64,000 nucleotides of DNA from Microbacterium murale (GTDB lineage: Bacteria; Actinomycetota; Actinomycetes; Actinomycetales; Microbacteriaceae): assembly GCF_030815955.1 (NCBI RefSeq), contig NZ_JAUSXK010000001.1:2728001-2792000 (forward strand), written 5' to 3'. Each line of letters starts with the position of its first letter. The stretch's first letter is position 1. Under the pieces are notes generated by a model that saw only the letters and a list, made by a program, of their open reading frames with translations, had not been told where the DNA came from and searched no databases. Shown piece after piece: positions 51,565 through 60,800 of the stretch. Position numbers and translations under genes: made by a program.

Positions 51565-51629
51565 CAAGAAAAACCCGAGAGCTCGGAACCTTGCACCACA
51601 CAGACCCGAGCCGTCACGAAGGAGTGAGC

Positions 51630-52670
51630 ATGAAGCGCAATCGTCCTGCATTCGCCCTACTCGCGGGAGCCGCTGTATTGGCGCTCGCAGGTTGCGGAAC
51701 CACCGCTGGCACCGATTCGGGCGACGGAGGAACCTCTGATGGTGGCACCGCGGCCGAAGGCGCGTACGTCACTGTGGTCAAGGCCACGGGCATCGGGTGG
51801 TTCGACCGCATGGAGGTCGGCGTCGACGAGTGGGCCGAGGAGACCGGTGTCGATGCTCGTCAGGAGGGCCCGGCCGAGGCGACCAACGAAGGTCAGGTCG
51901 ACATCATCCAGAACCTGATCGCTCAGGAGCCGGCTGCCATCACGGTCGTCCCCAACGACGTCGCAGGCGTTGCCAGCGTGCTGGCGGACGCCAAGGAGGC
52001 CGGCATCGTCGTCGTCGCGCATGAGGCTGCCGGGATCGAGAACGTCGACATCGACATCGAGGGCTTCGAGAACCGTGCCTATGGCGCCCAGATCATGGAC
52101 AACCTCGCCGAGTGCATGTCCGAGGAAGGCGGCTACGTGCAGTTCGTCGGCCGCTTGACCAACGGTTCGCACAGTGAGTGGGTCGACGGCGCGCTGGAGA
52201 ACCAGACGACCAACTTCGCCGACATGAAGCGTCTCGAGGACCCCATCGAGTCCGAGGAGAACGAGGAGGTCGCCTACAACAAGGCCAAGGAGCTGCTCGC
52301 CAAGTACCCGGACATCAAGGGCTTCCAGGGCTCGGCCGGCACTGACGTCGTCGGCATCGCCCGCGCTGTCGAAGAAGCCGGCAAGGCCGACAGCGTCTGC
52401 GTCATGGGAACTTCGATTCCGTCAGTGGCCAGCAGCTACTTCGAATCCGGTGCGATCGACAAGATCTTCTTCTGGGATCCGGCCATGGCTGGAAAGGCGC
52501 AGCTGGCGATCGCTCAGATCCTCGTCGAGGGCGGGACCATCGAGGAAGGCACTGACCTCGGCGTTCCCGGATACGAGTCGCTCGTCAAGCTCGAAGGCTA
52601 TGACAACGTGTTCGCCGGCGATGCCGGCCTGGCTGTCGACTCGTCCAACGTGGACGAGTACGACTTCTGA
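51630..52670 (+). CDS. Sugar ABC transporter substrate-binding lipoprotein (ribose/autoinducer-2/rhamnose type)
   Basis: This 346-residue lipoprotein has signal peptide MKRNRPAFALLAGAAVLALAGC, with the lipobox Cys at residue 22, and a periplasmic-binding-protein type 1 (LsrB/RhaS-like) domain. Family blocks include IGWFDRMEVGVDEWAEETG, ITVVPND, VVAHEA and FFWDPAMAG. It delivers a small sugar or polyol to the ATPase and permeases encoded downstream. The ATG follows GAAGGAG. The substrate cannot be named from sequence. Confidence 0.92.
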   Translation: MKRNRPAFALLAGAAVLALAGCGTTAGTDSGDGGTSDGGTAAEGAYVTVVKATGIGWFDRMEVGVDEWAEETGVDARQEGPAEATNEGQVDIIQNLIAQEPAAITVVPNDVAGVASVLADAKEAGIVVVAHEAAGIENVDIDIEGFENRAYGAQIMDNLAECMSEEGGYVQFVGRLTNGSHSEWVDGALENQTTNFADMKRLEDPIESEENEEVAYNKAKELLAKYPDIKGFQGSAGTDVVGIARAVEEAGKADSVCVMGTSIPSVASSYFESGAIDKIFFWDPAMAGKAQLAIAQILVEGGTIEEGTDLGVPGYESLVKLEGYDNVFAGDAGLAVDSSNVDEYDF

Positions 52671-52749
52671 TCCGGAGGATCCCGATCACTGCGCGGGGGT
52701 GTGCTGACTGCACGCTCCCGCGCAGCGCCACGAAGGAGCAATTGATCTC

Positions 52750-54246
52750 ATGACATCCTCCGAACCAGTGCTGCAGGTTCGCAACATCATCAAGACCTAC
52801 GGTGGCGTCCGCGCGCTCGACGGCGTCTCGCTGTCGCTCGTGTCCGGCGAAGTCCACTGCCTCGCCGGTGAGAACGGCAGCGGCAAGTCCACTCTCATCA
52901 AGATCATCAGCGGTGTCGAGCGCCCGGATTCCGGAGAGATCGTCATCGATGGCGAGTCCCACCCGCACACGACGCCGAGCAGCGCGATCCGTGCCGGCAT
53001 CCAGGTGATCTACCAGGACTTCTCGCTCTTCCCCAATCTGACGGCGGCCGAGAACATCGCCATGCTGAGTGAATTGGCCGACCGGCGCAAGATCTCGTCG
53101 CGCAAGCGCATCCGTGCCGCGGCTGAGGCGATCGTCACCGACCTGGGGCTGCGCATCGACCTCGACGCCGACGTCGCAGATCTGTCCGTCGCCGACCGGC
53201 AGCTGATCGCGATCTGCCGCGCGCTGGTCGGTGAGGCTCGCGTGCTGATCATGGATGAGCCGACCACGGCCCTCACCCACTCGGAGGTTCAGCGACTCTT
53301 CACGATCGTCAGGCGTTTGCAGGAGCGCGGCGTGGCCGTCGTGTTCGTGAGCCACAAGCTCGATGAAGTGCTCGCCATCTCTCAGCACGTCACCGTCGTG
53401 CGCAACGGCGCTGTGGTGGAATCCGGCGCAGCCGTCGATTTCACCGCGCGTTCCATCGCGAAGGCGATGACCGGACGCGAGGTCAGCGAAGAGCGTCTCG
53501 TGGATGATCTCGCTCCAGACCGGAAGCCGCTGCTCGTGGTCGAGGGTCTCGGACGGGAGGGGGCATTCAGCGACGCGAGCTTCAGTCTCGCCTCCGGCGA
53601 GATCCTGGGCATCACAGGTCTGCTCGGATCTGGGCGCAGCGAGATCGCTGAAGCTCTGTTCGGCGTCGCCCCGGCCGACACGGGCACCATCGTCATCAAC
53701 GGACGCGAGGGGCGCATCCGCTCGATTGCGGATGCCGTGAAGGCGGGCATCGGGTATGTCCCGGAGGATCGCCTCACGCAGGGCCTGTTTCTGGAGAAGT
53801 CGATCGCCGACAACATGGTGGCCTCGTCGCTCGACAAGTACCGCAGCAGAGCGCTGGTGCTCGATCGCAGGCGCATCGCACGCTCCATGGCCGACCTGTT
53901 CGCTCGTCTGCGGATCAAGGCTCCCAATGTCCAGGCGCCGGTGCGAAGTCTCTCTGGAGGAAACGCGCAACGCGTCGTGATCGCGAAATGGCTCGATCGC
54001 AAGCCGTCGGTTCTGATGCTGAACGGTCCCACCGTCGGGGTCGACATCGGCTCCAAGGAAGAGATCTTCGCGATTCTTCGCGAACAGGCGGCCGAGGGGA
54101 TGGGAATCATCGTGATCTCGGATGACATCCCCGAGCTGGTCACGAGCTGCCACCGTGTGCTGATCGTTCGCGCCGGTCGCATCGTTGCAGAGATCGCCGG
54201 CGACGAGATCGACGTCGACAACATTCAGATGAGGATGACCGCCTGA
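52750..54246 (+). CDS. Sugar ABC transporter ATP-binding protein (RbsA type, two domains)
   Basis: This 498-residue protein has two fused nucleotide-binding domains. Domain 1 is complete: Walker A GENGSGKST (40-48), a signature position reading SVADRQ, and Walker B VLIMDEPTTAL. Domain 2 has the degenerate P-loop usual for the family (GLLGSGRSE) and a normal signature SLSGGNAQR, but its Walker B reads VLMLNGPTVGVD, with N425-G426 where Asp-Glu is expected, so this half probably cannot hydrolyse ATP. It overlaps the next gene by 1 nt. It powers the importer formed with the permeases at 54246 and 55262. Confidence 0.93.
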   Translation: MTSSEPVLQVRNIIKTYGGVRALDGVSLSLVSGEVHCLAGENGSGKSTLIKIISGVERPDSGEIVIDGESHPHTTPSSAIRAGIQVIYQDFSLFPNLTAAENIAMLSELADRRKISSRKRIRAAAEAIVTDLGLRIDLDADVADLSVADRQLIAICRALVGEARVLIMDEPTTALTHSEVQRLFTIVRRLQERGVAVVFVSHKLDEVLAISQHVTVVRNGAVVESGAAVDFTARSIAKAMTGREVSEERLVDDLAPDRKPLLVVEGLGREGAFSDASFSLASGEILGITGLLGSGRSEIAEALFGVAPADTGTIVINGREGRIRSIADAVKAGIGYVPEDRLTQGLFLEKSIADNMVASSLDKYRSRALVLDRRRIARSMADLFARLRIKAPNVQAPVRSLSGGNAQRVVIAKWLDRKPSVLMLNGPTVGVDIGSKEEIFAILREQAAEGMGIIVISDDIPELVTSCHRVLIVRAGRIVAEIAGDEIDVDNIQMRMTA

Positions 54247-55265
54247 TGCAGATATTGCGACGCCTGCGCGGCGCGAACAACGAGGGCGTGCTCCTCGCCG
54301 TGATCATCGTGGTGATCGTGCTCATGTCGATCGCCAGCCCGGCGTTCTTCACCCCGGGCACGTTCTTCAGCCTCGCGCGCAGCTCCCTGGTTCCCCTGGT
54401 GTTCGCGCTGGGAGTTCTGCTGATCATGATCTCGGGCGGTATCGACGTCTCCTTCCCCGCGATCGCCATCTTCGCGGCCTATACGACCGTCGCGTGGTCT
54501 TCCGAGGCCAGCTTCGACCCCTCCATCGTCGGCGTCTTCGCCATCGCCATCGTGATCGGAGCGCTCTGGGGCCTGCTCAACGGCGTGGTGATCGCGCGGT
54601 TCCGGCTGCCGACGCTGATCGTGACACTGGGTACCCAGGGCATCATCAAGGGCATTCTGCTGACGTACATCGGATCCACCTACATCTCGGCCGCAAAACT
54701 GCCCGACAGTGTCGCCGAGGCGGGAGATACGCATCTCCTCGACGTTCCGGGGGCCGGCTACCTGCACGGGATGCTCGTTCCCGTCGTCATGATCGTCGTC
54801 GTGATCTGGTGGATGCTGAAGTACACGACGTTCGGCCGAAGCATCTTCGCGATCGGCGGAGACGCTGAGGCGGCGCGACGCGTCGGCATCAAGGTCGTTC
54901 GCACTCAGGTCATCCTGTACGTGCTCGTGGGTGCGCTCGCGGCGTTCGGAGGCGTGATCTTCGTGATCCTCGGCAAGAACGCCAACCCGCAGACATTGGT
55001 GGGCACGGAACTGGACATCATCGCGGCCGTGGTCCTCGGTGGCGCGTCGATCTTCGGCGGTCGTGGATCGGTGTTCGGCACGGTGCTGGGCGTCGTACTG
55101 GTTCAGCTCATCAACAACAACCTGGTGCTGATCGGTGTGCCGAGCACCTGGCAGCGTGCCGCAGTCGGCATGCTGCTGATCGTCGGCGTCTCGATCCAGG
55201 CACTGGCGGCGATGCGATCCAGGCGGCAACCCGTCCTGGTCGAGGAGGAGGTGAGCAAGGCATGA
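54246..55265 (+). CDS. Sugar ABC transporter permease (RbsC type), first
   Basis: This 339-residue membrane protein of the ribose-type permease family has about eight to ten helices. It contains ISGGIDVSFPAIAIFAAY, WGLLNGVVIARFRLPTLIVTLGT and GGASIFGGRGSVFGT blocks typical of RbsC/LsrC/LsrD. Its start overlaps the ATPase stop and its end overlaps the second permease. Two different RbsC-type permeases in one operon suggest a heterodimeric channel, as in Lsr systems. Confidence 0.93.
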   Translation: MQILRRLRGANNEGVLLAVIIVVIVLMSIASPAFFTPGTFFSLARSSLVPLVFALGVLLIMISGGIDVSFPAIAIFAAYTTVAWSSEASFDPSIVGVFAIAIVIGALWGLLNGVVIARFRLPTLIVTLGTQGIIKGILLTYIGSTYISAAKLPDSVAEAGDTHLLDVPGAGYLHGMLVPVVMIVVVIWWMLKYTTFGRSIFAIGGDAEAARRVGIKVVRTQVILYVLVGALAAFGGVIFVILGKNANPQTLVGTELDIIAAVVLGGASIFGGRGSVFGTVLGVVLVQLINNNLVLIGVPSTWQRAAVGMLLIVGVSIQALAAMRSRRQPVLVEEEVSKA

Positions 55266-56377
55266 GCGGCAACGACCTGAACGGCCTGCGTGACGCCAAT
55301 CAGAAACTCGATGCCGGCTTCGCCGGCATCGTCTCCCGAATCCAGGTGCCGCGCGGCGCCGGTCGCATGGTGCTGCTTCTGGTGATCACGTTCGCGTTCT
55401 TCGCGATCATGAATCCGCGGGTGTTCCTCAACCCGGTGAACCTTCAGAACATCGGGGTCGCGGCTCCCGAGATCGGCCTGATCGGCCTGGCCATGATGCT
55501 CGCCATGCTCACTGGCGGGATCGATCTGTCGATCGTGGCGATCGCGAACGTGTCCGCGATCACGGTGTCATCGCTGTACACGGCGATCTCGGTCGGCGCT
55601 GGTGCACAGACGGCAGAGTCGCTTTCGGGGCTCATCATCCTCGCCGGCGTGGTGATGGGAGCGCTTCTCGGCGCGGTGAACGGCGTGCTGATCAGCGTGG
55701 TCGGAATCACGCCGATCCTGACCACACTCGGCACCATGCAGTTGTTCAACGGGCTTGCGCTGGTGTGGACGGGCGGACTGACTATCTCGGGAGCGCCTTC
55801 GGCGCTGCAGATGGTCGGCAAGGCGACGGTCATCGGGATCCCCGTGCTGTTCCTGATCCTGCTGATCGTCGCGGTGCTGCTGGCCATCGTGGTCGATCGG
55901 ACTCCGATCGGACGGAAGATTCAGTTGCAAGGCGCCAACCCGGTCGCCGCGCGATACTCCGGCATCAGCGCGCGCCGCACGTTGATGCTCACGTACATCA
56001 TCAGCGGGCTGCTCGGGGGGATCGCCGGATTGGTCTTCCTCTCGCGGAACCCGTCGGCCAGCGCCGACTACGGCTCGAGCTATGTGCTGCTGGCCATCGT
56101 CATCGCGGTTCTGGGCGGGACCAACCCGAACGGCGGTTTCGCCACAGTGACCGGCGTCGTGCTGGCGACTCTCACCCTGCAGGTCGTCTCCAGCGGGTTC
56201 ACGGCCCTGCGACTGTCGGCATACGAGTACGCCATCGCTCAAGGCGTGCTGCTGATCGCGGTGATGGTCTTCGACCAGCTCAGATTCCGTCGCCGACGGC
56301 GGGCCTCGCCAGGGTCGTCCAGCGAGACGGTGGCGATCGCCACCGCGAAACGAGGAAAGGACGGCACACGGCCGTGA
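55262..56377 (+). CDS. Sugar ABC transporter permease (RbsC type), second
   Basis: This 371-residue ribose-type permease shares the LTGGIDLSIVAIANVSA, LLGAVNGVLISVVGITPILTTLGT and GGTNPNGGFATVTG blocks of the family. It has a longer soluble N-terminus (about 35 residues) and a basic C-terminal tail. It overlaps the first permease by 4 nt and the DhaK gene by 4 nt (GTGA), so the transporter and the kinase subunits are one coupled unit. Confidence 0.93.
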   Translation: MSGNDLNGLRDANQKLDAGFAGIVSRIQVPRGAGRMVLLLVITFAFFAIMNPRVFLNPVNLQNIGVAAPEIGLIGLAMMLAMLTGGIDLSIVAIANVSAITVSSLYTAISVGAGAQTAESLSGLIILAGVVMGALLGAVNGVLISVVGITPILTTLGTMQLFNGLALVWTGGLTISGAPSALQMVGKATVIGIPVLFLILLIVAVLLAIVVDRTPIGRKIQLQGANPVAARYSGISARRTLMLTYIISGLLGGIAGLVFLSRNPSASADYGSSYVLLAIVIAVLGGTNPNGGFATVTGVVLATLTLQVVSSGFTALRLSAYEYAIAQGVLLIAVMVFDQLRFRRRRRASPGSSSETVAIATAKRGKDGTRP

Positions 56378-57375
56378 AGAAGATCATCAATGCACCGGAG
56401 TCGTTCGTCGACGAGTTCGTCGAAGGAATCCTCCTCGCACACCCCGACCTCGTGAAGACGCCCGGTGACGATCTGCGAGTGCTTGCACGTGCGGATGCCC
56501 CGCGCCAGGGGCACGTCGGAATCGTGACCGGCGGCGGCTCCGGCCATCTGCCTCTCTTCAAGGGGTACGTCGGGACCGGACTCTGCTCAGCCGTCGCCAT
56601 CGGAAACGTCTTCAGCTCGCCGAGCTCGGATCAGATCTTCGAAGCCACGAAGGCAGTCGACGGTGGCGCCGGAGTTCTGTACTTGTACGGCAACTACGGC
56701 GGCGACGTGCTCAACTTCGATCTGGCGGCCGATCTCGCCGAGCTCGAGGACATCTCGACGCGCACGGTCCTCGGTCGTGATGACGTGGCCAGCCAGCCCA
56801 GGGAGCGCAAGCTCGACAGGCGTGGCGTGGCGGGAATCATCTTCGCCTACAAGGCAGCGGGCGCCGCCGCCGAGCGTGGCGATTCCCTCGACGAGGTCGC
56901 AGCGATCACCGAGGACGTCATCGAGCACACCGCGACCATGGGGATCGGACTCGCGCCCACGATCCTTCCGACCACCGGCCGGCCGAGTTTCGAACTCGAA
57001 GAGGGTGAGATGGAGATCGGTATCGGCATCCATGGGGAACCCGGCAGCCGTCGCGGGCCGCTTGAGACCGCGGATGAGATAGCAGATCACGTGGTCGAGG
57101 CGCTCGTCGCCGACCTCGATCTGAAGTCCGGCGCTCGCGTGGCTGTCATGGTCAACGGTCTCGGAGCGACTCCGCTGGAAGAGCTCTACGTGCTGTACCG
57201 CCGAACCCACCAGATCCTCGCGGAGTCCGGCATCGAGATCGCCAAGAACTACGTCGGCGAGTACGCGACGAGCCTCGAGATGGCCGGCGCCTCGATCTCG
57301 CTGCTCGAACTGAACGATGAGCGACTTGCGCTGCTCGAAGCGCCCGCGAAGTCGCCGTTCTTCCAGGAGGGTTGA
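56374..57375 (+). CDS. dhaK: DhaK-type dihydroxyacetone (or ketose) kinase subunit
   Basis: This 333-residue DhaK-domain protein has the phosphate-site GGGSGHLPLFKGYVG (H58 region) and the covalent-hemiaminal histidine H220 in GIGIHGEPG, the residue that binds the substrate carbonyl. DhaK binds dihydroxyacetone or, in some actinobacterial homologues, ketotetroses such as erythrulose. Its position directly after an importer makes the imported compound, or its oxidised form, the likely substrate. The GTG start overlaps the permease stop. The DhaL partner follows, so an ATP-dependent kinase is expected; no phosphotransferase DhaM is present. Confidence 0.9.
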   Translation: MKKIINAPESFVDEFVEGILLAHPDLVKTPGDDLRVLARADAPRQGHVGIVTGGGSGHLPLFKGYVGTGLCSAVAIGNVFSSPSSDQIFEATKAVDGGAGVLYLYGNYGGDVLNFDLAADLAELEDISTRTVLGRDDVASQPRERKLDRRGVAGIIFAYKAAGAAAERGDSLDEVAAITEDVIEHTATMGIGLAPTILPTTGRPSFELEEGEMEIGIGIHGEPGSRRGPLETADEIADHVVEALVADLDLKSGARVAVMVNGLGATPLEELYVLYRRTHQILAESGIEIAKNYVGEYATSLEMAGASISLLELNDERLALLEAPAKSPFFQEG

Positions 57376-57377
57376 AC

Positions 57378-58001
57378 ATGGAAGCCGAACAACTGAACGA
57401 CCGCATCCGCGGCAGCCTCGCGGTGCTGATCGACTCGGCGGACGAGTTGCGAGATCTGGACCAGGCCCTGGGCGATGGCGATCTCGGCATCACGATCTCG
57501 GCGGGCTCTGCCGCAGTGATCGCCGCACTGGAACAGCTCCCAGCCGAAGCGACTCCTGTCGATATCGCGAGGGCGAGCGCAAAGGCCTTCGCCAATGCGA
57601 ACCCATCGACCATGGCCGCATTGGTGGCCGGTGCGCTGCTTGCCGGATCACGAGTGTGGGCAGACGTCGCGGATGTGACGATCGCCGACGCGCAGGCCTT
57701 CGCCGCAGCCGCCGCGACCAGCATCGCTCAGCGCGGCAAGACGCAGATCGGCGACAAGACGATCCTCGACGGCCTCGCAGCGGTCGCGGACGCCCTCGTC
57801 GATCAGACCGATGCCGACGAGGCGCTGGATGCTGCGATCACCGCCGCCGCAGCAGCGGTGGAGAACACCAAGCACCTCCAGTCGCGCCGCGGACGCGCTT
57901 CGTGGCTGCAGGAGCGCAGCATCGGCATGGCAGATCCTGGTGCCACGGCACTGCAGCGGTTCGTCGAGTCGTGGAAGATCGCTGGCGTCGACGTGAAATA
58001 G
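57378..58001 (+). CDS. dhaL: DhaL-type kinase subunit (ATP-binding)
   Basis: This 207-residue helical-barrel protein has the magnesium-binding aspartates D28, D33 and D35 (DQALGDGDLG), the adenine-binding helix QIGDKTILD and a closing HLQSRRGRASWLQERSIGMADPGA block. It supplies the nucleotide site for the DhaK protein encoded just upstream. The ATG at 57378 is chosen because AGGAGG lies 7 nt upstream. It is the last gene of the operon and is followed by a strong bidirectional terminator. Confidence 0.9.
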   Translation: MEAEQLNDRIRGSLAVLIDSADELRDLDQALGDGDLGITISAGSAAVIAALEQLPAEATPVDIARASAKAFANANPSTMAALVAGALLAGSRVWADVADVTIADAQAFAAAAATSIAQRGKTQIGDKTILDGLAAVADALVDQTDADEALDAAITAAAAAVENTKHLQSRRGRASWLQERSIGMADPGATALQRFVESWKIAGVDVK

Positions 58002-58035
58002 GCGCTGTCAGTATCCGTTGTCGACGTTCGTCGGC

Positions 58036-58078
58036 CGAGATGAGGGCCGAGGCGATGACCGCTTCGGCCCTCATCTCG
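58036..58078. terminator. Bidirectional terminator between dhaL and BtpA genes
   Basis: Perfect 15-bp inverted repeat (58036-58050 with 58064-58078) extended inside by GCG/CGC, between two convergent stops. Confidence 0.88.
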
Positions 58079-58085
58079 TTCCGCA

Positions 58086-58901
58086 TCAGAGGGTGTTCCT
58101 GAAGTCCTTCACGGCGCTCATGAGCTCCTGGACACGCTCGACCTTGGCGCGGTTCTCGAACTTGCCGTCCTCCTTGAAGAACGTGCCCATGACGGCGCCG
58201 TCGGCGACGGAGAGCTGCTCGGCGACGTTCGACGGGCGCACTCCGGTGTTCACGAACACGGGAGTGTCACCGGCGACATCCTTGACGACGCGCAGCGCCT
58301 GCGTGTCGGTCGGGGCTCCTGCGGTCAGACCCGAGACGCACAGCGCGTCAGGGGATGCGACGAACACGGTGCTCTGCGCGATGGAGCGCAGATCACGTTC
58401 GGCGAGGTACGCCGCCGATTCCGGAACGATGTTGAACAGCATCTTCACGTCTCCCGCGCCGATTCGCTGACGGTAGCGCGCGATCTCGCCGACGTTGGTG
58501 TTCCACAGTCCGAAGTCGGAGGCATAGACCCCGGTGAAGATCTCGCGCACCCACTGTGCGCCGGTCGCCAGGGCGAGATCGATCGATGCCTGGCCGTCCC
58601 ACAGGACGTTCACCCCGTATGGGGTCGAAAGCTCGGGGAGCAGCTCGCCGATGATGCGCGCCATCGAGATCGCAGTGATCGGCTCGGTCTTGGTGAGGTA
58701 GGGAAGGCTGAACTCGTTGGAGATCATGATGCCGTCGACGCCGCCGGTCTGGAGCGCCTCGAGTTCTTCCCGCGCACGGTCGACGATGGCGCGGATGCCG
58801 GCTTTCGAGTCGTACCCCGGGTCGCCCGGCAGCGCTTCGAGGTGCAGCATGGCGATGATCGGCTTGGGGGCGGTGAAGACATCATCGAGCCAGGTGGTCA
58901 T
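58086..58901 (-). CDS. BtpA/SgcQ family protein
   Basis: This 271-residue TIM-barrel-like protein is of the BtpA family (IAMLHLEALPGDPGYD near the start, GIMISNEFSLPY, GVNVLWDGQASIDLA, SGLTAGAPTD, NTGVRPSNVAE). BtpA was linked to photosystem I assembly in cyanobacteria, and SgcQ occurs in a sugar gene cluster of E. coli beside a DeoR regulator, the same context as here. The reaction is not known. It is the probable second gene after the DeoR regulator on the minus strand, 58 bp downstream of it. Confidence 0.88.
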   Translation of the reverse strand: MTTWLDDVFTAPKPIIAMLHLEALPGDPGYDSKAGIRAIVDRAREELEALQTGGVDGIMISNEFSLPYLTKTEPITAISMARIIGELLPELSTPYGVNVLWDGQASIDLALATGAQWVREIFTGVYASDFGLWNTNVGEIARYRQRIGAGDVKMLFNIVPESAAYLAERDLRSIAQSTVFVASPDALCVSGLTAGAPTDTQALRVVKDVAGDTPVFVNTGVRPSNVAEQLSVADGAVMGTFFKEDGKFENRAKVERVQELMSAVKDFRNTL

Positions 58902-58959
58902 GAGTGTTCCTTCTTCGTTGGAGTGGTGGGTGGAGAGCAGGAGATCGGATGCGCCATCA

Positions 58960-59760
58960 TCACGTGGTCGTGACGGCGCCTCCGGGCGCCGCCGTCACGC
59001 TGACGACGGAGACGCCGGCGGCGGTGGCCGCGCTGAGCGCGGGGGAGTCGGATGCCGCATCCGTCACGATCAGCTCGGCAGCAGACAGCGGGGCGATGCT
59101 GCTGAGCTGAGCGCGTCCGATCTTCGATTGGTCAGCGAGCACGATCAATCTGTCTGACGCCTCGATCGCTGCGCGCTTCACCGCGCTCTCATCTCGGTGA
59201 TAGTCCGTGAATCCTCGACGAGGGTGGATCCCCGCGACCCCCATGATGAAGGTGTCGCAGTTGTAGCGGCGAAAACTCTCGACCGCTTCAGCACCGATCA
59301 GGCTGAGTTCCCCGGGCCGCAACAGCCCTCCGGTGAGGAGGATCGTCGTATCGGGTTCGGATCGGAGCTCGGTCGCGACGAGCAGGCTCGGCGTCACGAT
59401 GGTGAGCCCCAGTTCCCGTCCGCGCACTGCGCGTGCCACGGCCAGGGCGCTGCTTCCGCTGTCGAGGACGACGGTCTCATGCGGGGAGAGCTGGGCGACC
59501 GCGTATTCGGCGATGTGCTGCTTGCTCGCGACATCGAGATGCGAGCGGGCTTCGAAGGTCGGCTCAGAGATCTTGCTGAGGGCGATCGCGCCGCCGATCA
59601 CCTTGCGAACGAGCCCTTCGGCTTCGAGCAGATCGATATCGCGTCGTACGGTCATCTCGGAGACGCCGAACTCGGCGGCCAGGACGCTGAACTCGATCTC
59701 GCCGTCGGCGAGGAGCCGCTCACGGATCTGCTGAGTTCGGCTGTTACCAGGTTTGACCAC
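58960..59760 (-). CDS. DeoR-family transcriptional regulator (of the phosphatase-kinase-peptidase operon)
   Basis: This 266-residue protein has an N-terminal helix-turn-helix (FSVLAAEFGVSEMTVRRDIDLLEAEGLV) and the sugar-phosphate sensing domain (VVLDSGSSALAVARAV, LLTGGLLRPGELS, VLADQSKIG). The GTG start at 59760 follows GGAGG by 7 nt. The repeated motif GTGAATATCTNACA upstream of it and of the divergent operon is the likely operator. It differs from the other DeoR at 50697 in both sequence and operator. Confidence 0.92.
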   Translation of the reverse strand: MVKPGNSRTQQIRERLLADGEIEFSVLAAEFGVSEMTVRRDIDLLEAEGLVRKVIGGAIALSKISEPTFEARSHLDVASKQHIAEYAVAQLSPHETVVLDSGSSALAVARAVRGRELGLTIVTPSLLVATELRSEPDTTILLTGGLLRPGELSLIGAEAVESFRRYNCDTFIMGVAGIHPRRGFTDYHRDESAVKRAAIEASDRLIVLADQSKIGRAQLSSIAPLSAAELIVTDAASDSPALSAATAAGVSVVSVTAAPGGAVTTT

Positions 59761-59784
59761 GTGGCATCCTCCTCGATCCGTTGA

Positions 59785-59801
59785 GTGTGAATATCTCACA
59801 C
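59785..59801. promoter_or_regulatory. DeoR operator candidate, site 1
   Basis: GTGTGA-ATATC-TCACAC, a 6-bp inverted repeat with 5-nt spacer, 24 bp upstream of the DeoR start. It shares GTGAATATCTCACA with site 2. Confidence 0.6.
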
Positions 59802-59913
59802 GATTCAACAGTCTTGCACGCAATGCTCCCTCGCGTCCAGTCTTCGGCGTGGCGGTGATCGATGACCTGAGAGGAGGTGCTTCCTCTCGTTCACAGCGAA
59901 CTGGGACCGTTCC

Positions 59914-59941
59914 TTGTGCTCGTCGGGCAACGACGTATGAT
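59914..59941 (+). promoter_or_regulatory. Promoter of the inositol-phosphatase/FGGY operon
   Basis: -35 TTGTGC (59914-59919), 16-bp spacer and -10 TATGAT (59936-59941), about 65 bp before the ATG. The operator candidate at 59975 is downstream, where bound repressor would block elongation. Confidence 0.5.
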
Positions 59942-59974
59942 GAGATTGGCTAACAGCGGTCACGCATCGTTCGC

Positions 59975-59988
59975 GTGAATATCTAACA
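59975..59988. promoter_or_regulatory. DeoR operator candidate, site 2
   Basis: GTGAATATCTAACA differs from the core of site 1 at one base. CTAACAG half-like sequences occur at 59950 and 59984. Confidence 0.55.
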
Positions 59989-60005
59989 GAGGGTGGGGAG
60001 TCAGC

Positions 60006-60800
60006 ATGGCAACGAGCACTCCGACACTGCAGGAGCTCCGCACGCTTGCGACCACCGCCGCGCAGCTTGGCGGTGAGGCGCTGACGCACGCATCTGTTCC
60101 GCGAACCGCCATCGCGAAGGAGATCCCCGGCGACGTGGTGACCGAAGTGGACCGCGCTGTCGAACTGCGCATCCGTGAGCACCTCTCCGCTGCCCGCCCG
60201 GATGACCGCATCGTCGGTGAGGAACTGCCGGATTCGGGAACCGGCAGTACCGGGCTCGAGTGGTTCATCGATCCCATCGACGGCACCAGCAACTTCGTCC
60301 ACGGTCTGTCGCTGCACTGCACGTCGGTGGCGGTATACGACTCCACTAGCGAGAAATGGCTCGCCGGGGCGATCCATTTGTCTGCGAGCGCCACCACATA
60401 TGCGGCGGCTGTCGGCGCCGGCGCACAGAAACTCTTCGCAGACGGGACGGCGGTCGAGCTGACAGCGACCCCCGCACCCGGGGCGCCGCGATTGCTCGGA
60501 GTCGGGCTGTCGTACGACCCCGAGGCGCGGATCCGCCAACTCGATGACATCCGCGAGCGCATGCGCGACTACGATGACATGCGCAGCCTGGGAACGGCGG
60601 CATACGCACTGTGCCTCGTCGCGGAGGGGGTCTTCGCCTCATTCGTCGAGACGGACCTGTTCGTGTACGACTGGGCCGCAGGCGCGCTGATCGCAGAGGA
60701 AGCCGGTGCGGAGGTCGCACGGCCCGAGGGCCTGGGGCGCGGCGCGATCATCGCGCACGGTCGGCCACCGCGCGCCATGACGGACGGAGGAAGTGCGTGA
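60006..60800 (+). CDS. Inositol monophosphatase family protein (second copy)
   Basis: This 264-residue phosphatase has E72/E73 in GEEL, D89 and D92 in the metal motif DPIDGT, and a C-terminal aspartate in VYDWAAGALIAEEAG. It shares the family with the protein at 15608 but little detailed sequence. Being cotranscribed with a sugar kinase, it may act on a sugar or polyol phosphate, possibly removing toxic intermediates. Its stop overlaps the FGGY start (GTGA). Confidence 0.88.
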   Translation: MATSTPTLQELRTLATTAAQLGGEALTHASVPRTAIAKEIPGDVVTEVDRAVELRIREHLSAARPDDRIVGEELPDSGTGSTGLEWFIDPIDGTSNFVHGLSLHCTSVAVYDSTSEKWLAGAIHLSASATTYAAAVGAGAQKLFADGTAVELTATPAPGAPRLLGVGLSYDPEARIRQLDDIRERMRDYDDMRSLGTAAYALCLVAEGVFASFVETDLFVYDWAAGALIAEEAGAEVARPEGLGRGAIIAHGRPPRAMTDGGSA

